Positions 1 through 10,563 of a stretch of DNA of 64,000 nt are shown in pieces (positions within the stretch are counted from its first letter, which is position 1; every line of letters begins with the position of its first letter). A program made the position numbers and the translations under genes. Below the pieces are notes generated by a model. That model searched no databases. It was not told the origin of the DNA and saw only the letters and a program-made list of their open reading frames with translations. The stretch lies in assembly GCA_027405735.1 (NCBI GenBank), contig JAPEHQ010000012.1, positions 372,001 to 436,000 of the forward strand, read 5' to 3'. The stretch comes from Mucor racemosus. Taxonomy: Eukaryota > Mucoromycota > Mucoromycetes > Mucorales > Mucoraceae.

Positions 1-441
1 AAGTACTTGTTTATTAAATTAGTATCTAAATTATGATATCTATTCAGTGAAAATAAAGATTTGCTTTAAATATGGAGAAGTATGTACATCAATGCGATTG
101 TTCCATAATGTAGTATGTATTTCAAAATGAGCATTTCGACGTTTATATGGTCAACGGAATAGTTCCCGAGTTAAGATACCCAGAAAAAGAAATACAGGTT
201 TCTCTATAAAAAAAAACCCAGTAAACAATCCGTTAAATACACACTATTATCAATTAGTTTTGAGCCCTGTATATCATCAGCCAACATATTTGCCCGGTAA
301 TTTCCCTCGTCGTATCACGTATATAATGTTAAAAAATGCAATTTCTGTTCAATTTGGCGATTCTAAAAACCATTATACCGAAAACTTAAAGGTACAATTG
401 AAGACATTGGTTGGCATAAATTTTGAAGTTTTTCAAAAACT
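1..441. other. AT-rich left edge, no gene recognised
   Basis: No coding region is supported here. The stretch may include the upstream arm of the Tc1-like element that follows, but I could not identify a terminal inverted repeat for it. Confidence 0.4.
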
Positions 442-495
442 TTGAAGTTAGACGTTTTCTTCTTTTTATTGGAACTAAATCTTTTAGAAATTAAC

Positions 496-1735
496 ATGGA
501 CTACATTAGCTATATACCTCCAAGCGACTATTATATTACTGATGATGAGTCTGAAGAACAGATGGAAGATGTGGCCTATCAATACGGCGACATCGAAAAG
601 ATAATTGACTTCGATTCAGTTACCGAAATACCCAAAGTGAACTCAAAGCATGGAGATCGACTCACTTACGGAAAACTTGAAAACTGTATTAATTGATGAC
701 GGTAAAAGAAGGTACAAGAAGTACACACCCGAACAAGTGCGTATGTTCATACAAAGAATGCAAGACGAAGGCACTACTGTACCTAAAGCGGCAGTACGTT
801 GTAATATCCCACGACAAAGTGCTTACATGCTGCTCAAGGATTTCAACGATAGCAACGATAGTGTATTGCTTGGTTTTGCTCCGAAAGCCAAAAACAGAGG
901 TGCAAAACAAAAGCTTTTCCTTCAGCATACCCTTTTTTTGATCCAGTACCTTGACAACCACCGGTTCTCAACACTTGGATTAACCAAAGAAGCACTTCTT
1001 AAGCAATTTCTAGACTTAGAAGATATCTCTATTCCTTCTCTGTGGAATCATGTAACAATAGAGTGTGATTTTTCCTTGAAAAGGGCATTTTTATACAATG
1101 AACAAAGAGATGTTGAAAGAACACTTCGTCTTCATTATGAGGTGGTAAGTAAATGGGAAGAAATAGGCGTCGACTTTTAAAAGAATTGCGTATTTTTAGA
1201 TGAAGCAGGCTTTAATACGCATATGATAAGAGGGCGAGCTTAATCTAATGTGGGAGAACCAGCCAATGTAACTGTTCACAAACAAAGAGGTACTAATATC
1301 AGTATCGTTGGATGCATTGCGTATTTTGGAACTGTCAATTTTTCAAAAATTGAGCCTTTAACAAAAGCGGACGCAGAAACGCTGGAACAAGAGTATGCGA
1401 ACCCTGCCATCAAAAAAAGAAAAGCAAAAGATCCTGAAAAGAAAAAGTCTTTAAAAAAGGGAACCGCGGCGTATCATATTGTCAAATTTATGGAAAAAGT
1501 AATGGACACACTTGATGGGCACGACAAAAAAGGATTTTTTATAGTAATGGATAACTGCAGAATTCACCATTCTGCATTTGTTGTTGATGCTATCAATAAG
1601 AAAGGGCATAAACCTTTGTTCATGCCCCCTTACTTTCCTTTTTTGAACCCGATCGAAGGATGCTGGTCAGAAATAAAGAGCAACATTAAGAGAAACCCAC
1701 TTGATAAAGCAGATAATACTTTGACATCTCGCCTA
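496..1735 (+). pseudogene. Broken Tc1/mariner (IS630, DDE_3) transposase
   Basis: DNA transposase of the Tc1/IS630 superfamily, which cuts and pastes elements at TA dinucleotides. From the ATG at 496 the reading runs through an acidic N-terminus (SYIPPSDYYITDDE), then a helix-turn-helix region around 720-850 (KYTPEQV...VPKAAVRCNIPRQSAY). The catalytic domain follows: first D in FLDEAGF (~1198), second D in VMDNCRIHH (~1549), third acidic residue in LNPIEGCWSEIK (~1650). It cannot make a full protein. The frame changes near 690-705, TAA stops lie in frame at 1178-1180 and 1241-1243, and the 3' end is cut by a MITE at 1736. Related-looking C-terminal codons resume after 2123 but are frameshifted. 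Family assignment is strong; whether it was ever active in this genome is unknown. Confidence 0.85.
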
Positions 1736-2121
1736 GTGTTCGCAATCGAGCAGTGCGAGCATAGGCAAGCGAAAGAGCCCGAGCACAGGGCTCGTTTGAA
1801 TTGCGCTTTTTTCAGGTTATTACTTGCTTTAGCTTGCTTGATTAAGTTTTTTTTAGCAATTTCCTGCTTGGTGCTCGACGAAAACATTGAATGCTTGCTT
1901 GTATGCTTGCTTGAATTGTTTCAAATTGAAATAGGCTTGCTTGCGTGTAGACCTGCTTGCTTACTTGCTTGCCTTCAAAACTGAAAATGCTCGATATACA
2001 GCTGCTCGACGAGCCGTTGCTTCGGCTTGGGTTTGCTTGAATAACTTTCAAATATTTTAGGCTCGGCAAATGCTTGCTAAAACTGCTTGCGCCCGCTTGC
2101 GCCCGGTCATTTTGCAAACAC
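1736..2121. mobile_element. 386-bp MITE-like element with TA target duplication, nested in the transposase
   Basis: The left end reads GTGTTCGCAA and the right end is the inverted form TTGCAAACAC (9 of 10 matching). Both are flanked directly by TA (1734-1735 and 2122-2123), the expected duplication for Tc1/mariner-type transposition. The interior has no coding capacity and is loaded with GCTTGC/CTTGC words. Part of the interior recurs in inverted orientation at about 22990-23160. It is probably a non-autonomous element moved in trans. Confidence 0.7.
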
Positions 2122-2609
2122 TAAGCAAGAGTAACTAAATCACGAGCCTAATTTACCTCAGTCTTTTATTAAATTTCTTGTTATCCACTGTTCAATTCAG
2201 TTACTCGAATATGAAAAGTTTTTATTAAAAATATTATTTAATACTATAAACTAGTAACGCCTTTATATTCTCATTTTTTGATCCAATGTTACGGAAAATG
2301 ATTTATTCGATTTAGTGGAAAATTCGATTTAGTGGACACTTTTCTCCCTCCCAACGATTCCACTAAATCGAATCACGACTGTAATTAGTATTGACAAGAG
2401 CAACTAAAGACTTTAGACTGATCATATATATCTGAATATAATTACATTAGCGTAAGTGAGGATTGGCGCTAAAATTTAGTATGAGAACACTGTTCTAGAC
2501 AGGTGTGTAAGCAATCCTTAAATCAAATATAAATAGCAGTAGGCATTTACCCTTCGTTTGATTTTTCCATCTCGTTTTTATATTTAATAAAGATTGACCA
2601 ATTCTCACG
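2122..2609. other. Spacer
   Basis: The first ~40 bases appear to be the displaced 3' end of the Tc1-like transposase. The remainder is AT-rich and I see nothing in it beyond a short near-repeat (TCGATTTAGTGGA) at 2308-2333. Confidence 0.4.
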
Positions 2610-3850
2610 TACTCATCTTTCTTTATTATCTTCATTTACTTCAGACAATAAGACTTCAGTTACAATGCTATTACATAAAATTATTCCTCCATTTGCACTG
2701 TATCTGAGACGTTTATCTGTAATGCCTTGGTCCTTCAATTAAACTGTCATGGCTTTAAGTTATATTTCACCAAGATAAAAGGTAACATTATGACCACGAT
2801 ACTTGAGATATTTGTTACATGCTTGCAATAAAGGATCAACAACATAATATCGCAAGCAACTTCCAGAAGAAGATAAAGTTTTTGAGGCACCATCAAAAAG
2901 ATTAGAACTACAAAAATGGTTATTTTTTAGTGTAATGAAAACTTAAATTTTGATGCAACTTACAATATATTAAAGATACATGTCATTAAATCTCTTTTAG
3001 CAATCAAATCGACTGTACTACTACAATTTCGAAACATCTTAACTTTATCAAGCTATTCTTCTTTGTTACCCTGTTATCATTTTGAATATAAGTTGTGTTG
3101 TTCTCCACATTTAAATGTTTTTTTTCCAACTTACTGTGTCAAGTGCCTCCAATAACAATTGTTTAAAAATACGATTAACACATTGCATTTTGATATTTGA
3201 AACTTGCTTGTTTAGCTCTTGGAAAAGCTCTCCAGGGAGCACTGGTCTACGAAGAACTTTTTTACCACACCAAATTACCTTGTGTTGTGATTCAGGACTA
3301 GAAATCAAACCAGGTTTTAATTATTAATTAATCATTAAATAATGCAAAGTCATTATGTTACCTTAAGGCTGGTAAAACAGTGTATTCTCTTATACCTCTT
3401 AATAATATTTTCCAGGATTCTCAAATATCATCAACATCATTTTTGTCATCTTCACCCTCATCTTCTTCGCCTTCTACTCCGTTTATCTCGAACAATGGCG
3501 TAGATCGTACTCGTTGTCTCTTCCTACTTCTACTTTCGCCTTCGTCGACAACTTCTTCGGCCATTTGTTCTCTTAATTGGTACAATAATACAGGCATTTT
3601 AGGTTAATTTTTTTAATAGTGAACTAAGAGAATAATGTAACTTACCTTCGATTTTTCATAACTAATAGATGTTGAAACAATAGTAGCTGAGTTTTTCCAA
3701 AATTCACTAATAGCTGCTTTTCCTTTTGCAGACTAAACAAATTTTATTATTAGTTCTTTATTATTTTTCTTTATACTTATTCTTACTTTCAAAGCATTTT
3801 CCATTTGACGCAGCACTGTATCTGCTATTGTAAGAATTTGGAGTAATGTG
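2610..3850 (-). pseudogene. Degraded multi-exon gene of unknown function
   Basis: On the minus strand several pieces of plausible coding sequence are separated by intron-like gaps. Reading downward: TIADTVLRQMENALK (~3825-3790); then after an AG, SAKGKAAISEFWKNSATIV (~3730-3650); a GTAAG donor; QLREQMAEEVVDEGESRSRKRQ with an acidic tail (~3600-3420); CGKKVLRRPVLPGELFQELN (~3270-3210) up to a GTAAG donor; SSSGSCLRYYVVDPLLQACN (~2880-2820); and LKDQGITDKRLRYSANGGII (~2740-2680). In-frame TAA codons occur around 2765 and 2740, and a TGA ends the acidic segment near 3418. The upstream end runs into repeat R1 at ~3858, so the 5' part is probably lost. I do not recognise the family. The preserved splice-like borders argue for a decayed host or element gene rather than chance. 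Confidence 0.45.
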
Positions 3851-3857
3851 CAAAAAA

Positions 3858-4725
3858 AGCATCTATTCATCGAGCTATTGCTGAAGCTTCTAGTTGCATT
3901 TTTCGTAAAGAAAACGAGATTTTTGTCAATTTTTTTTTTCAAATTCAAAATTTGGGATGAGGGTATGCAGGGGAAAAATTGAAGCTAAAAGTGAAGGTAT
4001 TTCTTTGCACACATTTTTGAGGATATTTCCACGAAAAATCAATGTTTAAAAAAAACCTAAATTGAGTTTGAGAGAGCTCAACAAGCGTAATGACATAATT
4101 GTAAAAAAAGCGTTGCTCGATTTAACGAATATCTTAAAATCTGCTACAAAAATGCCGAAAAATTGAAAAAAAAAATAAAGGTGCTCCGAATTTTTTTATA
4201 CTGAAATATGTTATAGAGTACTTTAAAATAAGTAAGTTTTATTATTAAAAGGTGTTTGTATAGCTTAATGTGTTGTAGAAATATGAAGCCTCAAAGTTAT
4301 TGATTGTAGCAGTGAAATACGTGTAAAAATCTAAAACATTAGCACTGAAAAATTTATACCAATTGCAAAAAATAGGATATTTCCAGATACTTGTTTTTGG
4401 ATTAAAGTTGAACATCTCATGTACATTGGCACATAATACTTTCTTGGTATTATTTAGTGAAAAAAAAAGTAAAATAGGGATGAAGAGTGAGACCCTGAAG
4501 TTTGTAAGGAGAAAGCATGCAGTGAATTTTATGTGTTTTTAAGTCTTTCGTGAGATACAAAAGAAAATTAGAAACAGGTAACGTAAAACGACAAATTTGT
4601 ATTTAATAATATCTAAAGTATACTCTAAATAGTTTTTAGTATGAGGTTAGTTATAGAGAAGAGGGCATGCTTTGATATTAAATATTGAAAACTATGAAAC
4701 TGAATTTTTGAAAAATTCAAATTTT
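3858..4725 (+). repeat. Repeat R1, copy A (5' part missing)
   Basis: Noncoding AT-rich dispersed repeat, the most diverged copy in the window. It aligns with copies at 27480-28085, 46990-47880, 53760-54480 (minus strand) and 63130-64000 through shared words such as GGGATGAGGGTAT, GAGAGAGCTCAA, ATGTTATAGAG and CTGAAACATTAGCA. It begins inside the repeat, at the homologue of CTATCAATTGAGCTATTACTGA, so about 0.4 kb of the left part seen in the other copies is missing. Confidence 0.75.
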
Positions 4726-6289
4726 AAACGGTAAGTACATATAAAACAAATAGCACATATATGTCGTAGCAATCGGCTATTCTAGGACTTAAAAACTTTG
4801 AAGCATCATTAGTCTTCTCAAGAATCATGTACAATTCATCAATATAGAAAAATATTGTACAAGTAATGCGTTTTATACGGTATATTAATCTCAAATTAAA
4901 CCAAATAATAAAACTGCATTCGATCCGAATACATTTGGCTATCATAGAAAATAGCTCTCAAACCCAACATGTTTATCTATCTTTGACAATACTTACATTC
5001 CGACACTTAAGGTTAAGTAACTCGGCGTATATGGTCCTGCATTGTGCCAATCTCTTCAAAACCGACACATGTAGTTTTAATACAAGTTGGGTAATCAAAA
5101 GAATACTTACTGTCTAAATAGAAATAGAAATACTTTGTAATGGCTTTGACTTTAAAACAGATACTGCAAATATTTGATGAGCAAAACGATATTTTGGTTC
5201 GTGAAATAAAGACATATTTGATTGAATCGTGGTTGTTTAACAACTAAAGGATATATTTGACATTTATCAAATAGACCTCGCTCTAAAAACCCACATTTCA
5301 ATCAAAATCTACATTTTATTCTTTTGAAACTAGTTTGTTTAATGTGAATAAAACCATGAGATTTGCACTTGCCATGATCATTGCACCGTATATCATGCTT
5401 CCAAATAAATTATAAGAATCAGGTTTTCTAAGAAAATATTTCTAAACCCAAAGCTAATTAATACTTTGATATAAAAGCTAAATATATTGCTTTACATAAC
5501 TAAATTATAAATATATTATTAATATTTGTGTTATTATATACGATACAAGGATAAAGAGTCGTTTTGTCGATGCATAAATCACAAATCGTGCTACCCCACA
5601 ATTAATTTCTAAATAATCCAATTAAACCATTATATCATTTGAACCTTCAATTACTTTGTCTACATTCAATTCAAATTACATTATATTATACACATCTTAA
5701 ACGTGTTATATTATTAACAGAATTAATTCCCATCGAGGAATGCCCTTTTTTTAGAAAAGATTACTTTTTCAATTGATGTAGGTATATCATATGACCTTAT
5801 TCAAACCCTTTTTTGGACCCTGAATTCAAACCCAAAAGGACTCTTTTTTATACAAAAAGTAAACAGAACCCCCTATTACAAGCAAGATAAGAGTGCAAAT
5901 GGTCAATTTAAAGGAGGCCAAGACAAAATATTGAGATAAAAAGCATATGGGTTTGCTGGAAATTTCTTGGAGAATCCAATGGTGTCATTTTGAATGCATA
6001 AAGTAAACGGTGGCTCAAGGAAAGCGTAAAGAAAACAATGCATTTGGGCCGTGGGATTTTTATCACTATTTTTTGCCAACGTTGATAAAAGAAAGGTGTA
6101 CCGTATATAAAGAAAGCAAATTTTTGCCCTATTCACATTGCTTTTCTTTCTGTTATTTATTCAACAGTCAATATTCAAGTTGCAAAAATCAATGGTTATT
6201 ATGACTCAAGGCAAATTTTTTATTATTTTAAATCATTTACTGGTTGCTAATTCATTAAATTACTGTATCAATATAGTAGATTGATTCCC
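4726..6289. other. Intergenic AT-rich stretch
   Basis: No gene is supported. Short open frames on both strands show no recognisable motif. A minus-strand fragment (~5110-5020, DYPTCIKTTCVGFEE) looks mildly protein-like but is too short to call. Confidence 0.35.
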
Positions 6290-7215
6290 TTTTTGTATGC
6301 TTCTCCTCATCTGGTTCTCATTTTTTGTGGTTGTCATCTTTTGTGGTAAATCTATAGGTGTTCTACGTTGTGAACATATTTACTTTGGGGTCAGATGAAC
6401 TCTCACTTTCTCGTAGTTGGTCCCGTCACTATCATTTTAATTGATTTTAAAATGAGAAGCCAAGAAGAGTTCTAGGGTTTCTGTATACAACGTGCTAGCT
6501 ATAGCGATATCCTAATAGATCTGTCCATTTGCTATTTTGAAAGTATACTTTGTATATGACTGTAGAAATAGTCGGCTTATTGATGTAGGCATGTATTGCT
6601 GTATCCGTCCTTTTTGCGACAGATTAATTCTCACTTCATTGTGGTTGATCCTTTCAGTACCATTGTAAACTAACCTTTACTTTGCGAAATCAAGAGGATG
6701 GTCTCTGTAATGGAGTGCTAGCTGTAGTTGTTTAGTAGTAGTCCAGCCTAGGCCATTCTTTCTATGCACGGTCCAGGCCAATGTGCAAAATGTAGTTAGA
6801 ATAGACCTTATGGTTTTACCTAGTCCATAGGTAATCATAGTGGGTTTGTCTGTGAAGAACTTCTATATTTTTCTTTTTAGAACAGATCAACTCTTATCAT
6901 CGAAATTGATACTGTCAGTACCATAGTGAATCTAATTTGCTTTGCGAAGTCAATCGAAATTCATCATATACGGAGATCCGGTTGTAGCTGTTGTCTAGTT
7001 AGTAGGTTTGCTTTGAGCTTATTTAAGCTCTTCTGAGGAGGTGTTTGACGCCACGTGCTATTTGTGGATATGCCTTGTGTATACCGTAGGAGTAGCATTT
7101 TCGGGGTAAATCGATGAAGCTTAATACTTCTACAGCCTTTATTTTTTGGGAACAGACGAACTTTCACTTTCTCGTAGTTGTTCCTGTTAGTATCATTGTA
7201 ATTCATTTGCTTTGA
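6290..7215. repeat. Four degenerate tandem units of ~230-270 bp
   Basis: A block starting with CAGATGAACTCTCACTTTC at 6392 recurs at about 6620, 6893 and 7153, giving spacings of 228, 273 and 260 bp. Each unit goes on to a TCAGTA(C/T)CAT-like word, then TTTGCTTTGCGAAG-like and GCTAGCTGTAGTTG-like words. On the minus strand the last unit keeps an 80-codon open frame, and unit 3 shows similar residues at the same positions (NYNDTN versus HYGTDS). Either a decayed coding tandem repeat or a simple tandem duplication could explain this. Confidence 0.6.
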
Positions 7216-10200
7216 GAAGCCAAGAAAAGTTCACTTTTAATTTAAGACAAATGAAAAAAAAAAAAGCTTTTTAACAATAAACTTTTCTTTAAAATAGCTT
7301 TATATACATTATTTTATAATATATTTCTGTAATATAACTGGGAACAGCATTGATTATGATTCTTTGATATTTGCATGTATGGTCGTTCATTCCTAAACAA
7401 TTTGAAATTAATACCTATGCATACGTTTGATTTTATTTAATTTGAATGCTTCGTAATATTCTTTAAAAGTGTCCTATCAAATGGCTTTGTGTAATTAGAA
7501 ATAACAAAAACTCGATTTCGACATAGACTACGTCTTTTAAGTATAAGCTTTAATAATTAACTGATTTGAGTAAATGCAACAAAAAATTATAGAAATTACC
7601 AACGGTTATACTTAAGCATCTCAATGCGCATTACAACAAAAACTAATCTATATTATTGATATAGCACAGCTTGATAGAGACTTTAAAGAATTTTGAAAGC
7701 ATTCAATGATTAACCTTATTTCCAATTTCTTTTATATTCACATCAACAAGCATCTGGCAAACACCCTTCGACTTTATTTTCTTGCACCAATTTAACAAAA
7801 TAACACTCTGGTTGCAACAATTTATATGAAATTTGCATCAACCTGTCTTATTTTTCAGGTTCCGCTATTTTGAAATCTCGTTTCCGTTTGGATCAAAATG
7901 TCTGTTTTCAGAAAAAAATCATATTTTTGCAGATTTCTCAAGATTTGGCATAAGAAGCAAGCTTAGCTCATTAATTAGTTCATGTACAACGTTTCATGAA
8001 GATTCTAATGATACAATTTGTTTTATAATTTTTCACTAAAAAATCTGAGCAATTTGGCAAATGCAAAAACACAGTTTTTTTGTAAAAAATCATTATTCTG
8101 AATAATAAATAAAGAAATAAGTAATTCTATATAAAAATTGGAAAAATTCTGGTCATTTTTGGCTTAGAAAAGCTCTATCAAAAGCTCCATTTTTAAGGTT
8201 TAAAATCAATCAGAGCGATTTGAAGCGATTTTCCCTTGTAGACACAAGGGTTTTGACAATCAATTTCGGCATGTTTTTCATCTCCCCAAAAATCCAAGAA
8301 AAAAATATAGGATGTGAGCACACATTATGAGGAATGGCTAGGACTTTTTTTGACCACAAAAACGATACAAAAAGTGTTTTAAAAAACTCTTTGAATTTGC
8401 AATTTTTAGGTGATTTGGATATAATGGTTGAGCATAAACAGCTCAAATTGTAATGAAAACAAATCTGCACTAACGCAATTTAAGCTTTTGTACATGCTCA
8501 CGCATACTGCATAACAACCAAGTATAAGATCTTTATTTACTAGACAAAAAACAATGTAAAATTCTGACAGATATACGCTAGCATCCTTGAAATTTCACAA
8601 AACTCAGGCACCAAACTTAATCTCGTTCAATAAAAGATTGATGTCTGACAACAACTGTACCCGTGAAAAATTAAAGGCCTCGTGTGTGTATAATAATACA
8701 AGGCATTTTAGTCATCTCTTGAATTAACGAGTACTCATGTAAATTGATTTGAAACAAAATGCATTGCAAGTGGTGCATTATCCTGCACCATTCATTTTAT
8801 TGATTCGATATATGATAAACGATTCTTTTTCAGCGGCACATCATCACGAATACTTTCTTCTGTAGTACTTTCAGATAACCGAATCTTTAAATGAGATTCT
8901 CACCCTATTTTTTCCTAAATTGTGGATTAGAAAACGTGAGCGCATGATATCATTTGCTTGTATGCACAGATCGAAAACTGTCTATTTTCTGAAACAGCAT
9001 ATAAATAATATGTATGCTGATTAGTCGGTCATGACTAATGATACAGAAAACTATTTTTAATTGAAATAAATCAGAAGAATGATTTTTATATGATCATTAC
9101 ATTGTACATGTCAGTTTATGGTTATAAGGTAAATCACACAAATGACATAACTAATTTGCCGTAACTAGTTAATTAAGTCTGGGGCTAACGTTTAAATTGG
9201 TAGATCCACATTATTGGAGGTAGGGGAGGGAGAATATCAACGAATGATCATATTTCCCTATTGTTTACGTATGGATACCTGGTATAAATTCACACATGAG
9301 CCAATATAAGTAGTAGAGTATACGTGCACACTAAAGTAGACGTATATCAAATCTTTCTCATTATTCCATTTTATGATATAAATTGAATAGTGCGTATAGA
9401 AACAAAGGAATTTTATAAGTAAGATATAGTTTAGGTTCGAAACTCGGGGATTCTTCTATTGAAAGGAAATCATGAATCTAAAAACATTTGACAAATCAAA
9501 ATCAGTTTAAATCATATGCACTCGATTGGGTTTTTTTGTGCATTTACACAAATAGGCTTTCAAGGTGCGTCATTTTCTGCTATATACATAAGTTGTACAA
9601 AAGGAAACGTTGGATGTATACATGATGATTAAAAAAAAAACCATCGAGAGAAAGACATGACGGAGATTAGTTTTTTTCTGATATTTTTAAAGTTTAGAGA
9701 GTGGGGATGCCTGTGTGCGAAAGATAAGTGATAGGCAAAAGAAATAGATGCGATTTCCCGGTAATAAAATAAACGCTAATAATAAAAAAAGGGGGGGGGG
9801 AGCAGATCTGAAATCCTATTGTTAAAAGCTAATCTAGGATAAATTCATCTCCACAATAAATTTACATTTCGACTATATGCTTTACATATGTAATGATGAA
9901 AAAAAAATAGTGTGTGTGTATTCAGAAGGGGAGTTTTTTTTTTTTTTACAATGTTACAAATGACGTATAGTATAGATCCTAACTTATTCGTTGTGCACAT
10001 GTACCCAGAAATTCTTGCAAGACCTAAAATGGATGGGTAAATGGTAAATGAATAAAGCTCAGCCAAAGCTTACTAGCCGCCGCCACCCAGCCGCCTCCAC
10101 TCTTATATGTAAATATTCCTTATTAACGTATACAAAAGATAGTCAGATTTGCATGAATAAAGATGACCTGGTACCTGAATTTATGTGGCTCGAAAAATAA

Positions 10201-10531
10201 ATGTATATTTTAAATAATCTATCAAATATAAAAATATGAAATCCAGATTGTTTGGAAGCACAGAAATAAACATATAATTTATTATGATTATATACTCTAT
10301 ACAAAAATCAATAAAAGCGAACCTAACCAATTTATTATGCTTTTTGGAAGGTAACACAATATTCCAAAAAGATAATAAGGGGATATTTTCCTGTTGATGG
10401 TGGTGTGAATTGCTTGCTCATGTCAATCTGTAGTAAATCATATAGATTTTGTAAAATATATAAAGCAGGCTTTTTGTTTGTTTCCTTTTTCACCTTCTTT
10501 GTACTTTCATTTGTATTTTCTGTGATATTTC

Positions 10532-10534
<3 letters not shown>
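7216..10534. other. Long intergenic stretch upstream of the P5B ATPase gene
   Basis: No gene recognised. Parts around 7830-8480 resemble the general AT-rich texture of the repeats (runs of A/T around AAATC and GAGCTCA-like words) but I could not align them with confidence. A run of ten G lies at 9791-9800 and a CCGCC-rich patch at 10076-10100. Confidence 0.35.

Positions 10535-10563
<29 letters not shown>
10535..10563. repeat. (AT)n microsatellite abutting the start codon
   Basis: Alternating AT/TA runs directly up to the ATG at 10564. Length variation here would alter the immediate 5' leader of the ATPase gene, and a TATA function cannot be separated from the repeat. Confidence 0.8.

Noticed and set aside
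1842..2117. Minus-strand open frame in the MITE
   Set aside because: It follows the repeated GCTTGC words and has no protein motif; it is a by-product of low complexity.
9430..9470. GGTTCGAAACTC resembling a tRNA B box
   Set aside because: No matching A box or acceptor stem at the right distance.
9791..9800. Run of ten G as a possible G-quadruplex
   Set aside because: A single run without the further G-tracts needed for a convincing quadruplex.
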